This document shows, in pieces, positions 37,514 to 49,121 of a DNA stretch of 64,000 nt. Position 1 is the first letter of the stretch, and every line of letters begins with the position of its first letter. The notes beneath the pieces are model-generated. The model was not told the DNA's origin and made no database searches. It worked only from the letters and a program-made list of their open reading frames with translations. The translations under genes and the position numbers were made by a program. The stretch lies in contig JAQFVV010006274.1 of assembly GCA_028023455.1 (NCBI GenBank), forward strand, positions 3,100,001 to 3,164,000, read 5' to 3'. This DNA comes from Epiperipatus broadwayi (Eukaryota; Onychophora; Udeonychophora; Euonychophora; Peripatidae).

Positions 37514-38470
37514 GAGATTGTTATTAGTATTGAGATTGTTATTAGTATTGATATTATCTTAAGTGTTCCGATAAATTTATATTTATAAACCTATCTAGCC
37601 TTGAGCATTATTAGCTTTATTATTTAAGTAATACATTGTGGGAATGCAATTTAAAAGTTATAATTGTAGTTTGACTGTTATAATTGACTATTTTTTTGCA
37701 TTCAGAACAGGTTATATTTACTTGTTTAATGATGTTTATTTAAACATTTTTGTATCAATAATTTTATTCTCTGTGGTCAAATTGTATTGCATAAAAGGGA
37801 TTATATAATCTCTTGTACTGTAGTGCTACGTGATAAATTTGTACATCAGGATGACGTTTTATATCGTTGTTGCAATTTTTCAGATTTTTTTAAATTCTTT
37901 TGCGGAAGCTTATATATATGACAATAAAAATAATGGAACATGAATACAATTTGTATTACTTTTGTAGTTCTTATAAGAATAGCAAATTTTTGAGAAGAAA
38001 TTTTACAATAAAGACCTTGTGTTGATATAAATGGTGTGGAGAAAATTTATTATTCCTGTGATTGTATTTTAATTTACAATTAATATTTGCAAAAACAACA
38101 GTAATTCAACATTATATCTCTTTAATCTTAGAACTATTATGTAACTATTAATAGCAATAGACAACAATAAGTAGTGACAATCTGATTTCCAGATTAGTTG
38201 CTTGTGATTGGGATAGGAACAAAGACCAATATCCAGAAATAAGATTGGCAATCAGATTAGCACTTTCTACTAATCTCTATTGTTAATCAATTCTCACATT
38301 AAAAAAAAAACTATAGAAAATAGTGACGAAATTGCTTTTAGCACACAAGTTCTAAATAATTGCCTAAGAAATTAAACAATTGATACAATTTATTTTAGCT
38401 ACAAATGTTCAAATCTTTCAATATGTTTAAATTTAATATTCAAACAAGTCATTTTTATTTTTTCCTCACA
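37492..38470. other. AT-rich DNA with a short 18-bp tandem repeat
   Basis: The unit TATTGAGATTGTTATTAG is repeated from 37510 with an 18-bp period, two full copies and a partial third. Nothing else is recognised. Confidence 0.55.
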
Positions 38471-38600
38471 AAAAGGTGTTACTGCCCTGCCAGTAACAGT
38501 ACTAATATGGGAAACGAATCTAGACCTTTAGATTATTGGATGGTAAATTATAAAATAATGCTCTAACCAACTGAGCTATTCTGCCAAAGTGGACAGTCAG
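38471..38600 (-). mobile_element. tRNA-derived SINE (family B)
   Basis: On the minus strand GGCAGAATAGCTCAGTTGG, then TTAGAGCATTAT, is an excellent tRNA acceptor, D-arm and A-box sequence, and GGTCTAGATTCG is the B-box region. The downstream SINE body has TAGTACTGTTACTGG. A CCA-like processed end is absent and the body extends past the tRNA, so I call a SINE, not a tRNA gene. A relative lies at 61662-61790. Confidence 0.75.
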
Positions 38601-38644
38601 TAAAATTTTCATATATTTATCTATGGAGTTCCTGCTAAATGTAA

Positions 38645-38800
38645 AAGTTCAGATTCCACTCCCATGTTATTACTGTCACTAGAAGGAAGCATCTGAAGAA
38701 GGGAGGAGATTAATATCATTCAAATGTTGTGATAGGTAATAACTTGTGAGCTATTACTAAAAGGAAAATTTAAATAAAGTTTTAAAAAAATCTAACAACA
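38645..38800 (+). mobile_element. Family B SINE 3' part, opposite orientation
   Basis: TTCAGATTCCACTCCCATG and TTATTACTGTCACTAG match the B-box and body of the 38471-38600 copy but on the opposite strand. The tail runs CTGAAGAAGGGAGG and then AATAAAGTTTTAAAAAAA. The tRNA-like 5' half is missing. Confidence 0.6.
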
Positions 38801-38838
38801 TACAGTTGCTAATATTAGATGATTGAAATAGTACAACA

Positions 38839-38981
38839 AATAATTAATATTATTTGTCTTGCATTGGTGGTCGAGAGGTCAGCACAACTACCTTGCACTA
38901 GCAGGCAGTTGCCCGGGTTGCGTGTTCGCATCCCAGCCAATGCTATGACACTTAAAAAAATAATAATAATAATTAATATTA
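38839..38981 (+). mobile_element. tRNA-derived SINE (family A) with 14-bp TSD
   Basis: A box TGGTCGAGAGG, B-box region GTGTTCGCATCCCAG, 3' end TGCTATGACAC, then A-rich tail. Target duplications AATAATTAATATTA lie at 38839-38852 and 38968-38981; they are exact but low in complexity. Confidence 0.88.
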
Positions 38982-40239
38982 AAATGCCATTATCACAAAT
39001 CTTCAGATAAATATAGAATGTTTGTTAAGCTTCCAATAACTAATAAATGTTTTAAAGATATGGGAGATTTATTTTAGAGAAAGAGTAGGAAAGGTATATC
39101 ATTGAATTATTTTAAACTGGAAAAATTTCTAATTCAAGAAAGTTTAAAAACTAAAGATGGTGAACTAATAGTTTTGTATTTGTAAATTCAGAACTAGTAT
39201 TATATGAATAAATAGATTTTCATTTTTCATCATGTAGATGATGACAAAAATATATAAATTATAATAGAATAAGTTGCTATTTTCTTACTGTATATGAATT
39301 TAATTATAAGAACTGTTTATTGGAGAAGATTGTAATTGTATAAGATTTAACATTTAAATTATACAATACAAAGTTTTACCAGATATGAATATTTTAAATA
39401 CCTCTTTTTATCGATCTTGCTTATTTCTTCTTTTTTTTTTAAGTTTGTGACATTTACCAACTTATTTAACATTAACAAAAACACAATTTTAGGTTCATTC
39501 CCAAAATAAAATGCTTAGAAATTAATTATGTGCAAATTAATTTATACTATTTTTTCCAAAGATAAGAAAAATATTAAAATAATATATATATAATATTTTA
39601 TAAAAAATGCTTTTGTTTAATTTGATGAATAAAGCACTAAAACTAAAAAAATAATTTCTTTCTTCAACCACAATACTTGAAATAAAAGTGTGGAAATAAA
39701 TTATATCACATTTAAGCATTTTATTTAGCATATTTTCTCTATTGTTTATATTTGATTATTTTTTAAATATTCTAGCAATTAAAATAAAATTTGTATTTTA
39801 TTTTATTTTTTTGCCTTTGCTCAATTTAAAAACTTCTAATTAGTAAAAAAAGATTTTAAAAAATAAAATAAATGATTTTACTGTGCTCTTTACTTTTACA
39901 TTTACTTACAATTACAATACATCAAAATTTTAAAATGTTTAAAATATATTTGAATAAAAGAGAACTTTATAGATCATTTAACAATTGCTGCTAGAGCAAG
40001 AATATTTGCAAATATGAGCATTGATAATTTGTATAATCAACTAGTATTATAGAAAAAAGTTATATTTTATTTAAAACTTTTTAAAATTAATAAATTGATC
40101 ACCAATTCTTTGCAGTAGAGGCTTATTTTTGTTAAAAATTTATTAATAAACAAATAAATCAATTATTTATTTATAAATAAGTAATGCTCATTCTTTTTTG
40201 GTCAAGTTAAATATTTAAAATATTTAGTGAATTAAAAGT
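38982..40239. other. AT-rich DNA, no feature recognised
   Basis: No gene or repeat family is recognised. Confidence 0.45.
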
Positions 40240-41190
40240 ATTATACATATTTGTGTTCTTTATTTTTATTTTTTTAAATAAATATTTAAAATGGAAGTTA
40301 CTGTAAATCCTAGTAAGCTCTATATACACATTAATAATGAAAAGTTATAAGGTTCAGGGTGGACCCATCTTTACTTTAATTCAGATTATAAATTTATTAT
40401 TTAACTCAGATTGTATTTAAGCATGCAATTTATTGGCATGTTACAACACAATGGTGAATTATGTATATTAACATGAATTCAGGCATTATGAAAACATTAT
40501 AAACAATCAAAGGATTAAAGCTGTGTGTCATTTTTAACAATCTCTAAATGTTAAATAAAACTTCAGTTAATAAATGTAAATATAAGTATTAATAGCTCAA
40601 TGTTTAAGAAATTAATGTGGAAGCTATTGTAAGTCACTGGAAATATATATATAAATTAATACAAATTCATAACTACTCAAAAAAGTACAGAATGAACTCA
40701 TATGTATTTTAGTCAAATCGTATTTTTAGAATAGCTTATAGTCATACTGAAATTATAACATGTTAATAAATTGAATCTAAGCTAAAGTACAGGTGGGTAC
40801 TTTTTGATTTATTGATGGATTTGTACAAATTTATATATAGCTCACTGGGGATTTAGAGTAACTTCCACTTCAATTTTATTTAAGTTGAGTTATTATTAAT
40901 TGCATTCACATTTATTATTTAATATTTCAAAATGGCTTGCTATGTTAATATACAGAATTCACTTCCTGCATTGTAATACATCAATAAATTTAATGCTTAA
41001 TTAAGATCTAACCTAAAATACATATGGGACCACTCTTTCATCTTTTGTTTATTGGTTTGTTTGTTTTAGTTTATATGTAGCTTACTGGGACTTAACAATA
41101 ATTTTTACTTTAATTTCATCTATTGTGACCCATTATTAATTACATTTAAATAAATATTTAATTTTCAACATTGTTACTTTTATTATTGTT
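40240..41190. repeat. Diverged interspersed/tandem repeat units
   Basis: Segments at about 40780-40935 and 41010-41180 are diverged direct copies (TATAGCTCACTGGG or GTAGCTTACTGGGA, then ATTATTAATT-CATT). A reverse copy begins near 40290 (GGAAGTTACTGTAAATCC). It looks like an old satellite-like array. Confidence 0.55.
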
Positions 41191-41442
41191 ATTTTTATAT
41201 ACAAATTGTCCATATTTGTTTATTTTTATTAACTAACAGATTCCAAATTAGATTTTACATGTACATACTAGATAACAACTACGAGCAAATCATGTAGTTG
41301 GCAGTCAAGTCAATTGTTAAATCAATCTTATATTAGGAAAAGAAAGATTTTTGATGGGAAAAGATGTGAACATAGTGTGTAATTATTTGTTGTTAATATA
41401 AATAAGTCCAGGGTAGCAAAGATGATTTAAATTAATGTTGCA

Positions 41443-41443
41443 G

Positions 41444-41485
<42 letters not shown>

Positions 41486-41490
41486 TTGTG
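41443..41490. repeat. Compound AT/GT microsatellite
   Basis: An AT run is followed by a GT run, directly bordering the Penelope 3' end sequence. Confidence 0.95.
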
Positions 41491-41494
41491 TAAT

Positions 41495-41755
41495 CTTATA
41501 ATTGAATATTTATAGATACAGTAATTAGATATTTGTAAATCATAACTTTAAAAATTTTATCCACTTAGGAGCACTTTGACTATCCTCATAATCTTTATCA
41601 ACTAACACTTTGAAAGGCTAACTGTCCAACAATCACGTGGTCTTAACATTTGCTTCCTGTCTGTTAATTAAGTCTTGTTTGTATTTGTACATTAGCAAAG
41701 GAAAATCACCGAATTGTGGGAAGATTAGACTTTCAAAGTGTTAGTTGATAAAGAT
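41495..41755. mobile_element. Penelope-like 3' ends, inverted pair, interrupted by a LINE
   Basis: 41495-41698 is a minus-strand copy of the Penelope-like 3' end seen at 26.1-26.3 kb. At about 41700 a plus-strand copy starts (GAATTGTGGGAAGATTAGAC, matching 27800-27840) and runs to GTTAGTTGATAAAGAT, where it is cut off by the LINE. Its continuation is at 45264-45400. Confidence 0.8.
41564..41605 (-). ncRNA. Hammerhead-like motif in Penelope 3' end
   Basis: On the minus strand: TTAG, TTGATAA, helix II GATTAT/ATAGTC with loop GAGG (one wobble), AAA for GAA, helix III AG/CT with loop TG, C, CTAAG. This is the clearest helix III and helix I geometry in the family, although the core G has mutated. 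Confidence 0.55.
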
Positions 41756-44700
41756 GTGATGTGTTGATGTGATTCACTGTGACTTTTTCTTATACAGAGT
41801 CAGAAATCTCTCAGCAACTATGCTTAGAGAAACCTGTTCACCACTTTATTTTCTCTTTCCATTCCCCACCCTAAGTTTTCCCATAATTTGCTCCATCCCA
41901 TTTCCACAAACATAAACTTTGTCAACTCCATGGCATTCATATCTAAGTCCCCCTTATCTTTTCCCAAACCCAGCATAAAAACCAATAGCCCACATTTTGT
42001 ATAATCACTTTGTTCATATTTATTCTTCCGTAACTTCATTATTTGTACTCTTCTGTTTTCAAGAATTTACATTGAATTAACAGATGCCTAATATTTTCTA
42101 TGCCTTCTTTACACAACTTGTAGACTAAATCATCCATATTCCCCATTTATGTGTATATTCTCTTGTTGCTAAAGATCCTGTTCAAGCCTTAAAGAATAAA
42201 ATACTTTCCTTGTTATTATCATAAATTAACTTGCACCCAATGTTCTGTTTACTTCTATATATACTTAAACTCTTTTTACTCTCCATACTAGCTCTCTTTC
42301 TCTCCAACTCCCTATTCTTTATTAATGCATCTATTCTTCTATCCCATTCCTTACCACTATAACACTTAACAATCCTCCTAACAAAATCATTCCACCTTTT
42401 GTAGAAGTATACTGATATAAATTCTTTATCCAAATCTTCTGCATACCACATTATCTTTCTCACCCATCTTGTTGCCTGTCCTTTACTCGTAACCCAATTA
42501 AATACTATTTTGGCTATTCTTTTATTATCCATAAACTGCAAACTACTGAACATTTTCATTTTGCTTTTTGCATCTCTCATATTAAAACTTGACCATCCCA
42601 TTTCTCCTTTAATTGCCTCCTTTGCTATTCACACATCTGCATCTACTACATGTCTTCCTAAGTCCCTTTGTACTTTTCTAAGTAATCTAAAAACCCTTTA
42701 CTAACACATAATGCATCATTGCCATATGTTAACCCTGCTACTGCAACTCCTTCTATACAATTCTAGCTACATCATATTTATTATATGAAGACACTGCTAA
42801 TTTCTTTATCAATCCCTTTTTTTGCTTCATTTATCAATTTTTTCTCCCAGTCATCCAAGCAATTTTTCTGATTACTTAAGATGATTCCCAAATAATTATA
42901 TCTATTTACCACACTTAACTTTATATCTCCCAATAAAAATTCTTCATCTTCTTTTTTCCCAGTATTAGCCATCATTATATTTGATTTTTCTTCACTAAAT
43001 TTAATCGCCATCTCTTTATCCATCCTTGCATATGTCCTCACCATACTTCCATATCTTCTCTTCTTTCTGCACACAAAAAGACAACATCTGCAAAAAAAAG
43101 ACCTGACAAAATATATACTCCCTTGACACCTATTAATGGTATCTATATCCTTCTTCCTAGTCTTTCTATTGTTCTCTCCATTTCACTCAAATACAAAAAA
43201 ACAAAGTAGGTCACATAGGGCATCCTTGCCTTAGTGCCACCCCATTTTTAACTTTAACTGATTATATATCCCCTAATTGATATGTATAGTAATTATTTTC
43301 ATATATTATCCACTAAAGCTTCATCCATTCCCAAATTTGCAAAACTTACCTATAATCTGTTTCTATTTACTGGATCATATGCCTTCTCTATATTTGTAAA
43401 ATTCATATATAATTGTCTACCTGAATTTTTACTCTTATCCATAAGTTGTGTAACTACAAATAAACTATCATCTATATGCTGATCTAAAACCTCTTTGCAT
43501 TTCCCTAACTACATTATTTTCTTCCATCCATTTTGCAGCTCTTCCAGACAACCTATATGAAAAAACTTTATATAAAACTGATGTTACCGTTATCTATGAT
43601 CCTTTCCCTTTTCTTTAAATAATAATCTTACTCTTGTATTAATTACTCCAACTACCCAGAAAAATTTTCTTCTGTGCCGTGTTATTAAAACATGATAATA
43701 GCTTTACTTTTGCCCTATGCCCTAAATTCATTACCATTTCTGCTGCTCATCTATCTAAACCTCTATCTTTCCACTTTTCAATTTCTTTCCTGCCTCATTC
43801 AGTTTATTTTCTGTAAACTTAATATTCCCATTACTATATGCTTTCATGTTTTCAATCACTCTGTCCTTCACATCTAACATATTTTCTATATCCATTACAT
43901 ACCCTATTTAAGATTCTCTCTAATTCTTTTCTAGAGCTATACCCTACTCCCTCATCATTTAGTAATATTATATCTTTCTCCCCCACATTTCTCCTTTTAA
44001 TGTAATTCCAAAATTTTTTACTTCCATCTCTTCCACTTTTATTGATATCTTTTAACAATTTACTATTCAATTTCATTCTCTCTCTATAATTATCTATTTT
44101 AGCCAACTTCTTTTCTAAGTACTTTTTTCATTTAGCATTAATATCTTTTTTACTTTCTTTGTTCTTAATAGCACACTTATATTCTCTGCTTTCTTTTTCC
44201 CCCTCTTTTACACTTTTACTACCTCTCATTTTTTTATTACTTTTATTGTTCTGAATATTCTCACCTAACCCCTATTTGCCACTTTTTTATTTCATCACAC
44301 CAGTCCTTATACTCACCCCCAATCAACTCTTCCATGGTTTCTTCAACTTGTATTTTATACTCTTCTAACTTCTTCTTATCATTCACTCTCCATCCACATC
44401 TTTCACTATTATTTCTACTTTTATTTTTATTCTCCAACACATTACTAACCATTTCTATTACAAAAAAGTTATGATTGCTATTACATACTCTCTCTTCATT
44501 ATCAAACACCTTTAGTTTCTGTAATTTATTCATTACCTCTTTCTCTATAAATGCATAATCTATTGTGTGTAATATATTATTTCTAGACCATGTGTATTGT
44601 CCCTCATAAATATTTGATAAATTTGCAATGTTCAAATTCACTCTCTGACAAAATTTCTTCAAAAGCTGTTCATTCTTATTATCTACATCATCAATTTCTT

Positions 44701-45263
44701 CAATATGTCCATTCATCTCTCCTATAACCATTATTCTCTTCCCCTTTTCTTTAAAAGTCTGTATATCCTTAACTAGGCATTCATATATACTACTGTTCCA
44801 CTCTATTATAGTTGATTATTTCCAGTAGCTATATAAACTATAACCACCATCCATTCTTGTCTTTCTAACCTTATTTCAAACCACAACTGTTCTTAACATC
44901 TAACAGTATTTAAATATTTTTTTGATATAACACCTATACCACCACCTCTTTTTTCTTTTTTCTTTATACCCTGCCATACCAAATCTTCCAGAATAGGTTC
45001 TTCTTCTTCTCTTAGATATGTTTCCACTACTGCTAATACCTCAAGCTCTTCATTTTCAATTGCTTTAATTCCAGCTATTTTTCTGGTCCCCTACCACCTT
45101 GCATATTCAAATACCCAATTTTAACAATTTCTTTCTTTCTAACTACTTTTTTATAAATTCTTTTGATTCTTTCTTTTCCATTATGTTTATAAATAACTTG
45201 CTTACCATTAATTTTACAGACCCATTCCCTCTCCACATCTACACTCATATCTAAATCACTACT
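41756..45263 (-). pseudogene. Non-LTR retrotransposon (APE endonuclease + reverse transcriptase), 5'-truncated and decayed
   Basis: On the minus strand, 5' to 3'. The endonuclease starts near 45120 (KIGYLNMQGGR), with VVETYL near 44990. GEMNGHIEEIDD lies near 44720, where Asp is usual before Met-Asn. EGQYTWSRNN-LHTIDYAFI and SNHNFFVIEM (Asn for the usual catalytic Asp) follow in 44731-44261. The RT shows ALRQGCPM-PTLF near 43250-43205 with a stop, FADVVFL at 43094-43074 (second Asp of the catalytic box changed to Val at 43085-43083), and YNYLGIIL within 43074-42781. The C terminus has KLCKEGIENIRHLLIQC near 42120-42070, a zinc-knuckle-like motif lacking its first Cys. The 3' tail is ACATC-like repeats. 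No functional protein remains. The clade is uncertain. Confidence 0.85.
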
Positions 45264-45400
45264 AGTCGAAAGTGCACCTAAATGGATAAAATATTTAAAG
45301 TTATATATATATATAATTACTGTATTTATAAGTATTCAATTGTAAGATTATGCATATTGATTTGAAGAAATACAGACATTGAATTATAATATTATATATA
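45264..45400 (+). mobile_element. Remainder of the Penelope-like 3' end after the LINE
   Basis: AGTCGAAAGTGCACCTAAAT continues the plus-strand Penelope copy broken off at 41755 and runs through ATTGATTTGAAGAAATACAG to about 45400. The GAAA core and helix III/I region of the hammerhead lie here. Confidence 0.8.
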
Positions 45401-45480
45401 TTAGTCCTAATATTTTTATGGATAAATGATAAATTCATAGTATTATTTCCACAGACTTCCAAGTAATAAAATTATGCTAA

Positions 45481-45534
45481 ATAGCTGACATTTCAGTACA
45501 ACTACAAATACTTTCCTCAGAGCTTCTTCTTTCT
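45481..45534 (-). ncRNA. Hammerhead-ribozyme-like motif (family D)
   Basis: On the minus strand: AGCT (45534-45531), CTGAGGA (45530-45524; position 7 is tolerant), helix II AGTAT/GTACT with an 8-nt loop, intact GAAA (45494-45491), a 1-bp helix III, cleavage-side C, then AGCT that pairs with the first AGCT. All required core positions are intact. Confidence 0.58.
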
Positions 45535-45705
45535 CAAATCATAAGAATGTGTTTTAAAATCTATATATATTATAAATAAAATGTCTGGTAATTAAAAACT
45601 ATTATAATAACAATAAAAATAATAAATACAATGGTTATTAACTATTATATACAGTCTTTCAATCTGAAGTATTTTTGATTTGAGATACTGTATATAAGTT
45701 AATTG

Positions 45706-45707
<2 letters not shown>

Positions 45708-45778
<71 letters not shown>
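45708..45778. repeat. Compound CA/TA microsatellite
   Basis: A CA run of about 22 units is followed by a TA run. Confidence 0.97.
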
Positions 45779-45783
<5 letters not shown>

Positions 45784-47539
45784 ATGGGTACCCCTTACAT
45801 CCCTCCAATACCAATCACACCCTGTGTGACCTAATAAATCCAAGGCTCATGATATTAGCATTATAATAATAAAGCACTAAAATTGACAAACCATTAATTG
45901 CAACATACTGTACATACATATCTCAATTAAATTATAAGATATACACGATAACTAACCTTTAGCAATTATTACCTTGTTAAATGTATTATAACTCTAACAC
46001 AATATAAAATTCATGGTAAATAAGATCAGATAAAATGAATGCAATCAGGAATTGAAAATTAATATTAAAGTAAAAAAATATTAAATAAAAATTTTATTGT
46101 TATTAACAAATTACATATATTAATATACATTAAAAATGACATCAACAATAGACCTAAATGATAACCATGAACTTGCTGCTTTTGAACAAAGAGCTTCTTC
46201 TCCAAAGAGAAGTGAAATTTCTTATCTGCTGAATAACCTTCAAAAATTTAAGTAGACAATTCAAATTTACAATTCGAAAGAAACATCAACCAATTTTGAC
46301 TTGAAATAATATTAAAAATCAATATATGAATATCCAAGAAAGCGAGAACAAGCTATATAGAATTAAAGTTAACCAACTAAGGAATTCGAAATTGAAATCT
46401 TCGCAAGTAAATTCAGATCATTAGAAATTCCAAAGTGTTGGTAATTCTAAGATATAGATGGCAAAATCTAGATTCGCGGTTATACAATAATACAAGAAAT
46501 ATTGATATTATTTCACACAAAAATATGGCATTAAAGAAATATATAAATAACGATAAAGACAAATATGCATTGATAAGTGCAAAAGTGACATAGTGGAAAA
46601 AAAGTCATCGCTCATAAAACTATAACTTGTCAGAACTGGAGTAGAATTGGCCTAGCAATTTATATCGGCGCTAGGAAACATCAAATTGATTCTTAATACA
46701 TGAACTCAATAACTCTCCATTTCAAAACAGAGATTCCAAGGCTATAAAAGATAAGTGATTTAATGATTGTTCTAGAACACTTACAATTTACCATCTATAG
46801 CTGAAATGGATTAACAACGATTACTGGAATGATTCACTGGGACATTTTTCCTTGTAAACTTCAAAACTAAATTTCGGCTGATGTTTTAACTTTACTTATT
46901 TGTATAATTGATATTTTTTTTTCTTTACTTTAATATAAAGACAAAAAGGGGGAATATTGTTTCCTTTAGTGTAAGCAAAATAAAATATAGTTTATCATGA
47001 GCACTTGATAGCGTACTAATCCCTTCATCATTAAAGGGGTAAGATAATATTTTACCTAATACGTATTTAGTCCAAACATTTATATACTTGCACCAAATAT
47101 ATTTTTCTTTGTTTGTTTACGTTAATAATTGTATTAAATGTTTTGGATATACTTGATTAACTATTCTGTCATAAATAGTCTTCCTTATCTATATCATAAC
47201 TACGTACATAATAGGGAAATCCCAGATCACCACAACGACAGATAGGAATCTAATATACAAAGTTAATTAAATGAAAATGTATTATGAGTTTCAAGTAAAA
47301 ATATAGAAAGTAAAGATGATTGTAATAATCCTAAACATAATATAAATTTTATTTATGTTAATAGCATCATCAAATGGCTACTCTTTGTGGAGATCAAGGT
47401 TTGAATAATAGTTAGAACCAATTATAACAACAAAAAAAAAAAGCCATAAATGTCTAATTAAATGTTTTATAATTTTCTTATAAATTTTCTTTGTTAAAAA
47501 TATTAATCGCTGTAAATATAGTTATTAAATATATTCAAA
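45779..47539. other. Mostly unannotated; possible LTR-element 3' end near 46940
   Basis: ACAAAAAGGGGGAATATTG (46941-46959) looks like a polypurine tract followed by an LTR start. An LTR beginning TGTTTCC would follow, but no matching second copy is found upstream, so this could be a solo or truncated element. A short frame MTSTIDLNDNHELAAFEQRA near 46136 may be gag-derived. The family is not determined. Confidence 0.3.
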
Positions 47540-47963
47540 TGTTAAATTAAAACTCTTGGTGTGTTTTTCTATAGTCAACTTTCAATTGCTCATATCTTCT
47601 TACATTTATAAATATTTTTGCTCATTTACACATAAGCTTATATTTATACCTATCATGAAACACCTTCATATGTGTACACCTATCTGTATTTTTAAGTGAT
47701 AATAATATAGCCTGAATTAGACAATCGTAACGGAGTCTCCATGAGTTCGAAACTCGGGATAACGGAAATAAAATACGGCATGGATGAGGAGAGTTAGGTA
47801 TATATTTAATATTTAGTTGATTCTTAACATTTCTTTTCCTAGGAATGAAATCAATGTATATGTGGTATACATATAGGTACAAAAATCAAAGTTATACCCT
47901 GTTATTCATTATGATGACATAGCTAACCTATTTTCATACTAGGTAAAAGTCTGTTCCATTACA
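47540..47963 (+). repeat. Left LTR
   Basis: It begins TGTTAAATTAAAACTCTTGG and ends ATTACA, so it has TG and CA termini. It aligns over its length with 49122-49545 with clear but moderate divergence, indicating an old insertion. Confidence 0.85.
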
Positions 47964-48757
47964 TATGGCACAACCAATCGTTGGGCATGAAACACATATC
48001 AACATTACGATTCTAGACCTGTTCCATTACATATGGAGTTACTGATCATGGGGTCAAAAATCATATATTAGTATTACTAGAATCATATATTAGTATCACA
48101 CTTGGTTATACCTATAAAATATATCCAATTGCAGATTAATCTGATTTTATATTAATATACAATTCTATAATTTTAATAGTGAAACAATAAAACATAAATA
48201 CATTTATCCATAAAAAAATTTCTTGTTATGACAAATTGAACTTCAATATGGAAATATACTGAGAATCAAACCCCAAATAAAATAGATGATAGTCAACAAT
48301 TTAAATTGCTTTGAAGTGGAGAGATTATATGGTGAAAGAAAAAATTCAAATAAAACAACAATTTCTGTGAACATAAAATTGTGTTTTGACAGGAATAGTA
48401 AAAGTGATAGGATGAATATTTTTAAGTTGTGCAGTATAATAATAAATCTTTATTACAGTTCAAAAATTAAAATAAGAAGTAATATAATAAATTAAAATAA
48501 AAAGTAGAATAATTCATGTACTAGGAGTCAAATCAAAATGTTGCAATTAGAAACAAGTAGTGAAAAAGAAAACGAAGTTGAAATCTCAAGTGAATAGAAA
48601 AGAAATAGAGAATAGTATTTAGAGAGTATAGAAAAAAACAGGACATAGGTGTATCTGGGGGGTCCACAGTGTTAAATACCCAAATCCACAAAGCCCATAA
48701 AATTCCAGATGAGCCAAGGGAAGAGAAGGGAATGCTAATGATGGATTATTTAAACAA

Positions 48758-49090
48758 ATGATGTTGATGATGCAACAAATGTTCACCCAGACTGATAATA
48801 AAATGTTCACCAATATGGACAATATAAAGGCAGATATGTCTGCCACAATAGAAAATATATCTGAAAAGATTGATAACATAAAAACAGATATGAAAGCAGA
48901 TCAACAACAAATGGGGGCAGATACTAAAGCAGATAACAACAAATGGTGGATAACATAAAAGTGATTTATCAAAAAGATTAGATAATTTTAAAATTGAACT
49001 GAAAGCTGAAATATCCCAAATACAGACTGACATTAATAATAAGATACAAAAACTTGAAAAAGTTGAAGAGAAAATTGAAAGCAAAATAAA
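48758..49090 (+). pseudogene. Gag-like coiled-coil fragment
   Basis: The open segment 48758-48958 has heptad-like repeats (DNIKADMSATIENI, EKIDNIKTDMKAD). After a frame break near 48955 the same pattern continues (SDLSKRLDNFKIELKAEISQ, KLEKVEEKIESKI). This resembles the N-terminal coiled coil of gag in arthropod LTR elements. There is no zinc knuckle or pol. Confidence 0.6.
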
Positions 49091-49121
49091 CACTCCCAGT
49101 CATCGAAATAAAACAAACAGA

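Noticed and set aside
38500-38600. Possible true tRNA gene on the minus strand
   Set aside because: The D-arm is tRNA-like, but the anticodon and acceptor regions do not fold well and a SINE body shared with 61.7 kb follows.
46136-46254. Short frame MTSTIDLNDNHELAAFEQRA as a gene
   Set aside because: It stops after about 38 codons and has no supporting splice signal. It may be a gag remnant, but the evidence is too thin for a separate call.
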